Shown piece after piece: positions 33,859-41,748 of a stretch of DNA of 64,000 nt; position 1 is the stretch's first letter; each line of letters starts with the position of its first letter. The position numbers were made by a program, and so were the translations under genes. This DNA is from Micromonospora rubida. Lineage in GTDB: Bacteria; Actinomycetota; Actinomycetes; Mycobacteriales; Micromonosporaceae. The DNA lies in contig NZ_JAAALO010000012.1 of the NCBI RefSeq assembly GCF_009908295.1, positions 1 to 64,000 on the forward strand. The letters run 5' to 3'. The notes under the pieces are model-generated. The model made no database searches, was not told where the DNA came from, and worked only from the letters and a program-made list of their open reading frames with translations.

Positions 33859-34518
33859 TCACGGGTTGGGCGTGGGCTGGGTGGCGCTCGCGGGCCCCGG
33901 CCCGGTGCCGGCCGGTACGGGAGCCGGGTCGGGGAGCCAGCGGTGGACCCTGACCGCGGCGGGCACGACCGTGCGCCCGGCCTCGACGTCGTGGTAGCCG
34001 TCCAGGACGACCTCGGCGACGGTTCCCTCCTGGCCGGGGTCGACGGCCGGCACCGTCCCGGCGGCCCGCTGCGTCGACGGATCGAACGCGGCGCCGGGCA
34101 CCGGGACCAGCACGGTGACACCGCCCCGTTCGAGGGTCAGCTCAAGGCTGGCGGCATAGCTGCGCAGCATGTCCGCCGCCGCGGCGGTGTCGAACCCGGC
34201 GGGCAGTCCCGCGGCGGTGCGCAGCAGGTCGTGGCGCAGCCGCTGGAGGTCGGTCAGCAACGGGCGGAGCAGGAGCAGCCGCTCGCCGGCCCGCAGGCGC
34301 TGGTTCTCCTCGTGCAGCCGGTCGATGACCTGCTCGCGGGCCGCCGCGCGGTGGTGTTCGCGGGCGACCTCGGCCCGGAGCCCGGCCAGTTCGTCGCCCA
34401 GCCGCTGCGCCAGTTCGTCCAGCCGGTCCGGGCCCGTGGCGGGTTCCGGGGCGACCGCCTGCGGGCCCGCCCCGACGGCGGGTTCCTCCTCGGCGGGACC
34501 CTGCGGTTCCTCGTGCAC
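33859..34518 (-). CDS. GrpE-like nucleotide exchange factor, divergent
   Basis: This 219-aa protein has an acidic, disordered N-terminus, a long coiled coil at about residues 32-100 (LAQRLGDELAGLRAEVAREH, REQVIDRLHEENQRLRAGER), and a C-terminal beta-rich part (GTVAEVVLDGYH, VVPAAVRVHRWL) matching the overall GrpE plan. It is probably the exchange factor for the Hsp70 encoded 30 bp downstream. Conserved GrpE motifs are weak, so the call rests on architecture and position. GTG 34518 follows GGGAGGGAGCAC. It begins the operon controlled from the divergent region containing the paired GTCCGTCAG sites. Confidence 0.75.
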   Translation of the reverse strand: MHEEPQGPAEEEPAVGAGPQAVAPEPATGPDRLDELAQRLGDELAGLRAEVAREHHRAAAREQVIDRLHEENQRLRAGERLLLLRPLLTDLQRLRHDLLRTAAGLPAGFDTAAAADMLRSYAASLELTLERGGVTVLVPVPGAAFDPSTQRAAGTVPAVDPGQEGTVAEVVLDGYHDVEAGRTVVPAAVRVHRWLPDPAPVPAGTGPGPASATQPTPNP

Positions 34519-34572
34519 CCCGTGCTCCCTCCCTGGTCCCTTCCGCCGCTGCGGCGGGCGTCTCGGTCATGT

Positions 34573-34615
34573 CTGACGGACCGCGTCGCCCGCGCCGGGC
34601 GGTCCCGTCCGTCAG
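34573..34615. promoter_or_regulatory. Paired, inverted GTCCGTCAG sites in the divergent promoter
   Basis: CTGACGGAC (34573-34581; GTCCGTCAG on the minus strand) faces the GrpE-like operon 63 bp away. GTCCGTCAG (34607-34615, extending to GTCCGTCAGGCACAGG) faces GTG 34652, 45 bp away. Together they form an interrupted palindrome with a 25-bp centre, which could be bound by one dimer and control both operons. Confidence 0.55.
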
Positions 34616-34651
34616 GCACAGGCGACGGACGGCACGGGCGGAGGACGAACA

Positions 34652-36193
34652 GTGGGCAGTGTTCGACGTACGGCCGCGGGTTTCCTGGCGGCGCTCGCGG
34701 CGCTGGCCGCCGTGGGCCTGCCCGGCGGCCCGGCGGCGGCGGCCCCGGCGACCGGCGACGAGGTGTACTCGGCGCTCGGCGTCAACCGGGTGGCGGGCGA
34801 CTACGTGGTGCTGGTGGACGTGTCCCGGTCGATGCGCGAGGGCCGGCGGTACGAGCGGGTGAAGGCGTCGCTGCGGTCGTTCCTCGCCGCGCTCGCGCCG
34901 GACGACCGGATCGCCCTGGTGACCTTCGCGGACGCGGCGAGGGTGGTCCACGACGGCCCGGCCGGCCGTTCTCCCGACCAGGTCGTCGGCAAGCTGCCGC
35001 CCACCGCCGACGGGCAGCACACCGACATCGGCGCGGCGATCGAGACGAGCCTGCGGCTGCTGAACCGCCAGGGCAGGCCGCAGATCGCCACGGTCGTCCT
35101 GCTCACCGACGGGCGGCACGAACCGCCGGCCGGCAGCGCGTACCCGTTCGAGCAGGGGTACGCGTGGAACCAGCTGGCCGGGGCCGGCCGGTCGCTGCGG
35201 AGGACCTCCCTGAACGCGTACGCCGTGCCGCTGGCGGGGTCGACCGGCGCGCCGCTGCTGGCCAGGGTCTACCCGGGTGCCCGGATTCTCGCGCCCGCGT
35301 CGATCGACCGGCTGGGCGAGCAACTGGAGCAGCCCAAGTCCGCAGCCCGCGCGGCGAAGGCCCGCAGCGTGCTCGGCGACGACGTGACCCACGGCATCGA
35401 GGTGACCTGGCCCGCCGCCACCGGCCAAATCGCCGCCGGCCGGACCCGGCTGGAGGTCCGGCTCCGGTCGACCGCCACGAGAATCCCGTTGGTGGTCGAT
35501 CACCTCGCCGTGCGCAGTGACCGGCCGGACGTCCGGGTCACGGTGCCGGCCGGCCCGGTCGAGCTGCCCGCCGGCGGCACCGCGACCGTGCCGGTGACCG
35601 TCGAGTGGGACGCCGGCCCCCGCCGGGTGGCCCCACTGTCCCAGGTCACGGCGAACACGACGCTGACCCTCAGCGGCGACGTGGGTTCACCGTGGGCGGG
35701 CGTGCTGACCGGTGACCTCGGGCTGACCTTCGCGCCGCGACTGGACGACGGGGCGGCCCCGGTGTCCCTCTCCGCCGAGCGCGGCAGCCTCAGGTGGTGG
35801 GCCGCCGGCGGCGTCCTGCTGCTGGCCCTGGCCGGGGTCGGGTGGTGGATGCGCCGGCGGCGGCTGGCCCCGTCCCTCGCCGGGACGCTGCGGGTACGGC
35901 CACCCGGCGGGGAGGAGCACGAGCTGCCGCTGGCGGGCCGTCGGGCCGCGCTCACCGCCGGATCGGCGGGGCTGCCCGGGTACGGCGAGGTGACCGCGTC
36001 CCGTAGCTCCGCCGCGTCCTCCGAGATCCGCCTGGTGATCCGCTACTCCCCGGACGGCTCGGCCGCCGGCCGGCAGGCCGGCACCTGCGGCCCGGGCGAG
36101 ACCGTGGAGCTGGGCGGTGCGGCGTTCACCTGGCGGCACCCCGCACCCGTGCGACGCGGCGGGGTCGCGAGGGTCTCGGGGGCGGCACGGTGA
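34652..36193 (+). CDS. Secreted/membrane vWA-domain protein
   Basis: This 513-aa protein has a signal peptide (residues 1-30, AAGFLAALAALAAVGLPGGP). A vWA domain at about 50-225 carries the MIDAS DVSRSM near residue 52 and VVLLTDGRH near residue 150. A beta-rich middle follows, then a TM helix near residues 391-408 (WWAAGGVLLLALAGVGWWM) followed by basic MRRRR. The C-terminal ~95 residues are cytoplasmic. So the vWA faces outside with a short inner tail, suited to pass a signal across the membrane. GTG 34652 follows GCGGAGGACGAACA. Its stop overlaps the next start (GTGA). Confidence 0.87.
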   Translation: MGSVRRTAAGFLAALAALAAVGLPGGPAAAAPATGDEVYSALGVNRVAGDYVVLVDVSRSMREGRRYERVKASLRSFLAALAPDDRIALVTFADAARVVHDGPAGRSPDQVVGKLPPTADGQHTDIGAAIETSLRLLNRQGRPQIATVVLLTDGRHEPPAGSAYPFEQGYAWNQLAGAGRSLRRTSLNAYAVPLAGSTGAPLLARVYPGARILAPASIDRLGEQLEQPKSAARAAKARSVLGDDVTHGIEVTWPAATGQIAAGRTRLEVRLRSTATRIPLVVDHLAVRSDRPDVRVTVPAGPVELPAGGTATVPVTVEWDAGPRRVAPLSQVTANTTLTLSGDVGSPWAGVLTGDLGLTFAPRLDDGAAPVSLSAERGSLRWWAAGGVLLLALAGVGWWMRRRRLAPSLAGTLRVRPPGGEEHELPLAGRRAALTAGSAGLPGYGEVTASRSSAASSEIRLVIRYSPDGSAAGRQAGTCGPGETVELGGAAFTWRHPAPVRRGGVARVSGAAR

Positions 36194-37542
36194 CCGGGCC
36201 GGACGACCAGCGCGAGGACGCGGTCGACGAGTTGCGGGAAGCCGACCTGCTCGCCCACGGCGAACTGGTCCCGACCGGGGACCGAACCCCGGACGGGGGG
36301 CCGGCCACCGCCCCGATCCCGGTGCGCTGCGGGCGGCCCCTGCTGTACCCCGTGCCCGTCCGGGACCTGCCGGTGTACCTGCGCCGCCGGGCCGAGGCGA
36401 CGGGTGGGTCGTACGTCGGGGCGCTGTTCGCCTTCGACCTGGACGCCCTGCCGAGGGGGCAGCGGTACACGGCCGCGTGCTTCGAGGTGACGCTGGCCGA
36501 CGTGCGGGCGCTGGCCGCGCGGCTGGACGGCGACGGCGGCGCGCTCGGCCTGACCTATCCGGCTGGTGACGCAGGCGGCGCGCTCGGCCCGACCTACCCG
36601 ACCTATCCGGCCGGCGAGGCCGAGCCGGCGTCGGCGACCGCGGCGCACGTCGTGGCGGCGACCCGGACCCGTCCGGGCTGGCTGCGCCGGCTGGCGAGCC
36701 GGGCGGCGACGCCCCGGGCCCACGTCTTCGGAATCCACCGCCACGAGTTCGGCTGGACGTACGAGGACCCGCGCGGCGAGCTGCTGGTGCCCCGCGCCCA
36801 CGGCATGCACGCGCTGCTGGAGCTGCCGGCCGGGACGACGCGGGTCGCCGGGACCCTCGACGTCCGGGTGCGGGTCGCCGGTGGCCGGGAGCGGTACAGC
36901 GCCGGCCTGCGCGAGTCGGTGAGGTTCGACGAGACGCTCTCCCCGGGCTGCCCCGTGGACGGCGCGGCGGTCCGGCTGTGCATGGCCGCCGACGTGTCCG
37001 GCTACAGCAGACGCAGCACCGCCGCCGCCGAGCAGGTCCAGCGGGACCTGGTCGCGCTGCTGTCACTGGCCCGGCGGGCGGCCGGGGTGTCGGACTCCGA
37101 CGTCACCCCCCAACCGCAGGGCGACGGCCAGTTCACCGTGCTGCCGGTCGGCATCGACGAGGCCGTGGTGATCTCCCGTCTGGTGCGCGGCCTGGAGCGG
37201 CACCTGCGGGAGCTGAACGCCGGCCGGGAACCGGCGGACCGGCTGCGGCTGCGGGTCGCGCTGCACCGGGGACTGGTCAAGGCGGCGGCCAACGGCTGGG
37301 TCGGCGTGGCGGCCGTCGCGGTGCACCGCATCCTCGACAGCCCGCCCCTGCGGGAGGCGTTGGCCGCGCGACCGGCGGTCGACTTCGTCCTCGGGCTGCC
37401 CGACGTGCTGTTCCAGGACGTCATCGCGCACGCGACCCGACCACCCCTGCCGGCGGACTTCGCCCCGGTCACGGTGGACCTGCCGGCCAAGGACTTCGTC
37501 GAACACGGCTGGCTGTACGTCGGCCCGGGAGAGACCGGATGA
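36190..37542 (+). CDS. Protein with class III nucleotidyl-cyclase-like C-terminal domain
   Basis: In this 450-aa protein, residues 1-255 are unassigned, with an in-frame Gly/Ala/Tyr/Pro duplication near 116-143 (GGALGLTYPAGDAGGALGPT). Residues about 260-420 resemble a class III cyclase: first metal Asp in AADVSGYS, second in PQGDGQF, then LRVALHRG and VAAVAVHRILD. The Asn normally found in the last motif (VNxAaR) is replaced, so activity is doubtful. It may bind nucleotides rather than make cAMP/cGMP. It lies between the secreted vWA gene and the caspase with 4-nt overlaps, so it may be a signal relay. Confidence 0.75.
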   Translation: MTGPDDQREDAVDELREADLLAHGELVPTGDRTPDGGPATAPIPVRCGRPLLYPVPVRDLPVYLRRRAEATGGSYVGALFAFDLDALPRGQRYTAACFEVTLADVRALAARLDGDGGALGLTYPAGDAGGALGPTYPTYPAGEAEPASATAAHVVAATRTRPGWLRRLASRAATPRAHVFGIHRHEFGWTYEDPRGELLVPRAHGMHALLELPAGTTRVAGTLDVRVRVAGGRERYSAGLRESVRFDETLSPGCPVDGAAVRLCMAADVSGYSRRSTAAAEQVQRDLVALLSLARRAAGVSDSDVTPQPQGDGQFTVLPVGIDEAVVISRLVRGLERHLRELNAGREPADRLRLRVALHRGLVKAAANGWVGVAAVAVHRILDSPPLREALAARPAVDFVLGLPDVLFQDVIAHATRPPLPADFAPVTVDLPAKDFVEHGWLYVGPGETG

Positions 37543-39527
37543 GCACCCTGTACGCCCTGCTGGTCGGCATCGACAGGTACCGCTCACCGGCGGTGCCCGA
37601 CCTGCGCGGGTGCCGCACCGACATCGACGATGCCCTGGCCTACCTACAGACCCGCACGGCCCCCGGCGTCGACCTCGACGCGCTCGTGCTGTCGGATGGG
37701 CAGGCCACCCGGGAGGCGGTGATCGGGGCGCTGCGGTCCCATCTCGGTCGGGCCCGCTCCGGGGACACCGCCCTGTTCTGGTTCAGCGGCCACGGGTCGC
37801 AGGCCTCCGCCCCGCAGTGGTGGTACGCCGAACCGTCCCACCTGGTGCAGACCCTGGTCTGCGCGGACAGCCGCCACGGCGGCGTGCCCGACCTGCTGGA
37901 CAAGGAGCTGTCGATCCTGCTCGACGAGGTGGCCCGCCGGGCGGGACACGTGGCCGTGGTGCTCGACAGCTGCCATTCCGCGGGCGCCACCCGGGAGCTT
38001 GAGGACCGGGAACCGGGCGCGCGGGCCCGCGCGGTGGAGCCGATGCCGGCGCCGCCGGCGCGGGAGCTGCTGCTGCCGGAGCTGGCGGTCGACGAGCGCC
38101 CGTCGCCGCCCGCGCCGGACCACGTCGTCCTGGCCGCCAGCCGGTCCCACGAGGCGGCCCAGGAGATGGACCTGGGCGGCCGGCGGCGAGGGCTGTTCAG
38201 CTGGGCGCTGCTGCGCGCCCTCGGCCGGCTCGGGCCGACGGCGACGTACCGGGACCTGCTGATCGCCGCCCAGGTCGAGGTGGAGCAGAACGCGTACCAG
38301 CAGGTGCCGCAGCTCGTTCCGCCCGGTCGCGGCATCGCCGACCGGCCGTTCCTCGGTGGACGCCTCGCGCCGCCGCAGTCCGGCCTGGTGCTGCGGTACG
38401 CCCGCGACGGGTGGGAGGTCAACGCCGGAAGCTGCCACGGTCTGCTCCCGCCCCCCGACGCCACGGCGGGCGCGGTCCGCGTCGCCGTCGTCGGCGGGTC
38501 GCCGGTGCGGGAGGCCGAGGTCGTCCAGGTGCTCGCCGAGCGGAGCCTGGTGGAGCCGGTCAGGTGGCGGCCCGAGCCGGACAGGCAGTACCGGGTGGTG
38601 CTCAGCCGGGTGCCGTTGCCCGCCACCACCGTGGCGGTGGGCGGCGCGGACCAGGACCGCGCCACCGCCGCCGCCGTGCTCGCCGCGCTCGGCACGGCCG
38701 GGCCGGACGGCGGGCCGTCGGCGTACCTGCGCCCGGTCGACCCGGCGGGCACCGACACGGTCCCGGAGCTGCGGGTACGGACGCCGCGCCCGGGCGTGGC
38801 CCGGGTGGAGGACCGGCAGGGCGTCCGGTTGACCGGCGACCTGACCGTCGTCGTCGGCGGCGGGGCGCGGCGGGCCGTCCGGGAGTTGGAGCACATCGCC
38901 CGGTGGCGGCAACTGCGCGACCTCACCAACCCGGTGACCGGTTTGGCGGGCGCGGTGGCCGTCGAGGTGGTCGCGGCCCGACCGGGGGAGACGATCGCGC
39001 CGCTCACCCGTGCGCCCGTCGAGGCGGACGCCGACGGCGTGGTGAGGCTCCGCTACGAGCCCGGCCCGGCCGGGTGGGTGCCGCCCAAATTCTTCGTCCG
39101 GCTGCACAACCGCAGCGACCGCCGGCTGTTCTGCGTCCTGCTGGACCTGACCGAGCGGTTCCGGGTCCACGCCGACCTGTTTCCGGGCGACCACGTCGTC
39201 CCGGGCGGGCGCACGGCGGCCCTGCGGGGACGCCGGGTGGTGGCGTCCCTGCCGGCCGGCTCCGTGCCCGAACCGGGGAGGCGGGCGCGGGACTGGCTGA
39301 AGCTGGTGGTGGCGGAGGAGCAGTTCAGCCCGGAGCCGTTCGAGATGCCGGCGCTGGGCGACCCGCGCGGCGGGTCTCGGGGGCCGTTCGCCGTCCGGGG
39401 CTTCCTCGACCGGGTCGGTCGCGCCGTCCAGCACCGCGACCTGGTGGCGTCCGCCGAGGACGGCGCGTACGACTGGGCGACCGTCACCGTCCCCCTCGTG
39501 ATCGAGGTTCCCGGGCCCGGGAACTGA
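37539..39527 (+). CDS. Caspase-like (C14 family) cysteine protease with beta-rich C-terminal region
   Basis: This 662-aa protein has an N-terminal caspase p20-like domain. Catalytic His85 lies in FWFSGHGSQ and Cys145 in VVLDSCHSAG, both intact, and the family opening LLVGIDRYRSPAVPDLRGCR is present. After residue about 275 a long second region is beta-rich (KFFVRLHNRSDRRLFCVLLD, TERFRVHADLFPGDHV), resembling the adaptor halves of bacterial caspases. It is probably an Asp/Arg/Lys-specific endopeptidase activated by proteolysis or signal binding. There is no signal peptide. It is the last gene of the operon and is convergent with the CHAT-like genes. Confidence 0.92.
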   Translation: MSTLYALLVGIDRYRSPAVPDLRGCRTDIDDALAYLQTRTAPGVDLDALVLSDGQATREAVIGALRSHLGRARSGDTALFWFSGHGSQASAPQWWYAEPSHLVQTLVCADSRHGGVPDLLDKELSILLDEVARRAGHVAVVLDSCHSAGATRELEDREPGARARAVEPMPAPPARELLLPELAVDERPSPPAPDHVVLAASRSHEAAQEMDLGGRRRGLFSWALLRALGRLGPTATYRDLLIAAQVEVEQNAYQQVPQLVPPGRGIADRPFLGGRLAPPQSGLVLRYARDGWEVNAGSCHGLLPPPDATAGAVRVAVVGGSPVREAEVVQVLAERSLVEPVRWRPEPDRQYRVVLSRVPLPATTVAVGGADQDRATAAAVLAALGTAGPDGGPSAYLRPVDPAGTDTVPELRVRTPRPGVARVEDRQGVRLTGDLTVVVGGGARRAVRELEHIARWRQLRDLTNPVTGLAGAVAVEVVAARPGETIAPLTRAPVEADADGVVRLRYEPGPAGWVPPKFFVRLHNRSDRRLFCVLLDLTERFRVHADLFPGDHVVPGGRTAALRGRRVVASLPAGSVPEPGRRARDWLKLVVAEEQFSPEPFEMPALGDPRGGSRGPFAVRGFLDRVGRAVQHRDLVASAEDGAYDWATVTVPLVIEVPGPGN

Positions 39528-39542
39528 GCCGGGGCGCCGTCC

Positions 39543-39623
39543 GGCTCAGATCCCGTGGTACCCCATGGCGGCTCAGATCCCGTGGTACACCATGGCGGCT
39601 CAGATCCCGTGGTACACCATGGC
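39543..39623 (-). repeat. Three 27-bp tandem repeats carrying the end of the CHAT-like gene
   Basis: Units start at 39543, 39570 and 39597 and are identical except one base. On the minus strand each reads CATGGTGTACCACGGGATCTGA with GCC spacers, that is the last codons Met-Val-Tyr-His-Gly-Ile and stop. Only the 39597 copy belongs to the annotated gene; two more copies follow its stop, so three identical C-terminal ends with stops lie in a row (the last has GGG for GTG). Confidence 0.85.
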
Positions 39624-41711
39624 GCTGCGGTACCCAGGGTCCGCGAGGGCCGGGCCGGTGACGTCCATGGGGGCCGGTGCCAGCCCGGCCGGCGTCCTGC
39701 GGTCCGGTGACGCCAGCCACCGGCGCACCGAGCGGACGGCGGCGGCCGGCCGCAGCCCGCCGCGGACCAGCCCGGTGTGCAGGACGGCCAGCATCAGCGT
39801 GGCGACCGGGCGGGGCACCGGCCGGGCCCAGCCCACCACCCCGGTGAAGCCGGCCGCCAGGAACGCCTCGGCGAGCGGCCCGGACCCGCTGCCGGTGGGC
39901 GGCAGGACGACCAGGCCGCCCTCGGTCGCGGTGCGCGTCGTCCGCCCGGTGATCGCGGCGATGTCCAGGTCGGTCGACCCGGCCAGCTCCAGCGTCCCGG
40001 TGGCGCTGACGCCGCAGGTCAGGTGCAGCATCGACGCGTCGAGGCGGCGCCGCACCTCTTCCGGCGTGCCGGGGCCGTCGCTGCCTCCGTCGGCGCGGCC
40101 CAGGACGACCGCCCGGGGGTAGAGGCGGCGGCACAGGCGCACGAGGCTCGCCTCGTCGTGGCCGCCCCGGGGGTCCACCACGAGCACCGGGGCCTCGGTG
40201 ACCCGGAGCGGGACACGGCCGGCCAGCTCGCCCGCCTGCCGGGCGGAGGTGACGTGGGAGATCACCGCGTCGTCGTCGGGCAGGGGCTCGGTGCCGACGA
40301 CCACGACCCGGGGCGGCAGGGCCCCGTCGGGGCGGCCGTCGCGGAACCTGCCGTCGTCGGTGTGCAGCAGCAGGCGCGTCCCGTCCGGCCGAGGCCAGGC
40401 CAGCGCCTGGACCCGGACGCCGCGCAGCGCCTGCGCCACCGGGGCGAACCGGTCGTGGAGGGCGTCGCAGACCCGCCCCTCGGGGTTGCGCCCGTCGAGG
40501 AGCCTCGCCAGGTCGACGGCGAGCGGAACGGCGCCGGACGGGTCGGCGGGGAGGGCGTCCGCGGCGGCCGACAACGCCACGGCGGCGGCCCCGGCGTCGT
40601 CGTCGGCGTCCCCCCACCCGTCGTCGGCGTCGTCGCGACCGCGCAGGTACAGCGCCACGGCCAGCACGATCCGGTCGGCGGCGGTGGCGGTGGCGCCCGC
40701 CGCGTGGGTGACGGAGGTGGCCAGTCCCACCAGGTCGTCGACCAGCCCGGCCGGTGGCGGCGGCGCGTCCGGGCGCAGCAGGGCCGCGAGGGCGGCGTGC
40801 GGGTCGCCGCCGCCCGCCACCCGCTCCCGCAGGGCGCGCCGCAGCGCCGCCGGGTCGACGGGTGCCGCCGACGGCCTGACGCGGTCGCCGGCGCCGGGGA
40901 CGGGCTCCGGCCCGTGCAGGAGGACGGGCTCCGGCCCGTGCAGGACCGTGACGGGGAAGTCCAGCGTGTCCACGGTGGCCGTCGACCGCCCGCCGAGGAG
41001 GTTCGGCAGCCGCGGCATCGTGCCGGCGTTCACCCCGTCCGCAGTCCGTCGCTGCACCTCCTGCAGCGTGGCCATCGCCCGCATCATCGGCTCGAAGTCG
41101 ATGCCGGTGCCGGCGTCGAGCCCGACGAACAGGTCCCGTACCGTCTCGGCACACGTCAGCATGGCCTGCGTCCCCTCGGCCATCTCGGTGCTGAGCAGGT
41201 GACCGGCCAGCACCTGCTGAAAACAGTCGATGGCCCGGTCAGCCTCGGTGAGGTCGGGCCGGTGTCCCGTTCCCGCCAGCAGCGTCGACATGTCGAGCGA
41301 CTGGAACCCACGGACCACCGAGGTCAGGTGGAGCTGGCCCAGGGTCAGCCGCGCGATGAACGTGAACATGGGTGGCAGGTTGGTCGCTGCGAGTGCCTCC
41401 TCCAGCAGCCCGATCGCCCGCGGCCGGTCGCTCTCCGGCCCGCCGTGCGCGATCTGCCGCGTGCCGAGGAACCATCCCAGGTGGCCGGCGGCCTGTGCCC
41501 GCATCGGGTCGCCGGGCCGGAGATGGCCGTACGCCTCGGCCAGGCAGTCGATCGCCTCGTCGAGCGCGGGCAGGGCGGCCGGCCGGCCGGGGCCGGCACG
41601 CCAGTACCGGTCGGCGAGGATCTGGAAGAGCTCGAGCAGCGGGCGCGTGCGGGCGGCTCCGGTCAGCCGGGTCAGCCGGGCCCTCAGCTCCTTCTCGGTG
41701 TCCTCGTGCAC
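39600..41711 (-). CDS. TPR-like protein with inactivated CHAT-type domain
   Basis: This 703-aa protein has helical repeats (about residues 5-200), a low-complexity middle and a C-terminal CHAT-like fold. The catalytic His motif HLACHG is degraded to HLTCGV (Gly567 at the His position) and the Cys region AACRTG to PPTGSG (Thr at Cys), while the context LVVL, LAEAFLAAGFTGVV and the C-terminal YHG are kept. So it is probably a pseudo-protease that binds or regulates. GTG 41711 has AGGAGAGGGAG before it; an earlier start at 41789 would overlap the upstream gene. A 24-bp duplication (LHGPEPV twice, 40899-40944) adds length. Confidence 0.82.
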   Translation of the reverse strand: MHEDTEKELRARLTRLTGAARTRPLLELFQILADRYWRAGPGRPAALPALDEAIDCLAEAYGHLRPGDPMRAQAAGHLGWFLGTRQIAHGGPESDRPRAIGLLEEALAATNLPPMFTFIARLTLGQLHLTSVVRGFQSLDMSTLLAGTGHRPDLTEADRAIDCFQQVLAGHLLSTEMAEGTQAMLTCAETVRDLFVGLDAGTGIDFEPMMRAMATLQEVQRRTADGVNAGTMPRLPNLLGGRSTATVDTLDFPVTVLHGPEPVLLHGPEPVPGAGDRVRPSAAPVDPAALRRALRERVAGGGDPHAALAALLRPDAPPPPAGLVDDLVGLATSVTHAAGATATAADRIVLAVALYLRGRDDADDGWGDADDDAGAAAVALSAAADALPADPSGAVPLAVDLARLLDGRNPEGRVCDALHDRFAPVAQALRGVRVQALAWPRPDGTRLLLHTDDGRFRDGRPDGALPPRVVVVGTEPLPDDDAVISHVTSARQAGELAGRVPLRVTEAPVLVVDPRGGHDEASLVRLCRRLYPRAVVLGRADGGSDGPGTPEEVRRRLDASMLHLTCGVSATGTLELAGSTDLDIAAITGRTTRTATEGGLVVLPPTGSGSGPLAEAFLAAGFTGVVGWARPVPRPVATLMLAVLHTGLVRGGLRPAAAVRSVRRWLASPDRRTPAGLAPAPMDVTGPALADPGYRSAMVYHGI
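40899..40944 (-). repeat. 24-bp direct duplication (LHGPEPV-encoding)
   Basis: GACGGGCTCCGGCCCGTGCAG at 40899 recurs with a 24-bp period at 40923, in frame, adding a second LHGPEPV-containing segment to the CHAT-like protein. It is a recent slippage or duplication event in the same gene that carries the 27-bp repeats at its end. Confidence 0.85.
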
Positions 41712-41748
41712 GGTCTCCCTCTCCTGCTCGGGGCCACCAGCCGGCGGC

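Noticed and set aside
36978..37538. Upstream extension of the caspase frame
   Set aside because: Overlaps the cyclase-like domain; low-complexity Arg/Gly text; ATG 37539 is coupled.
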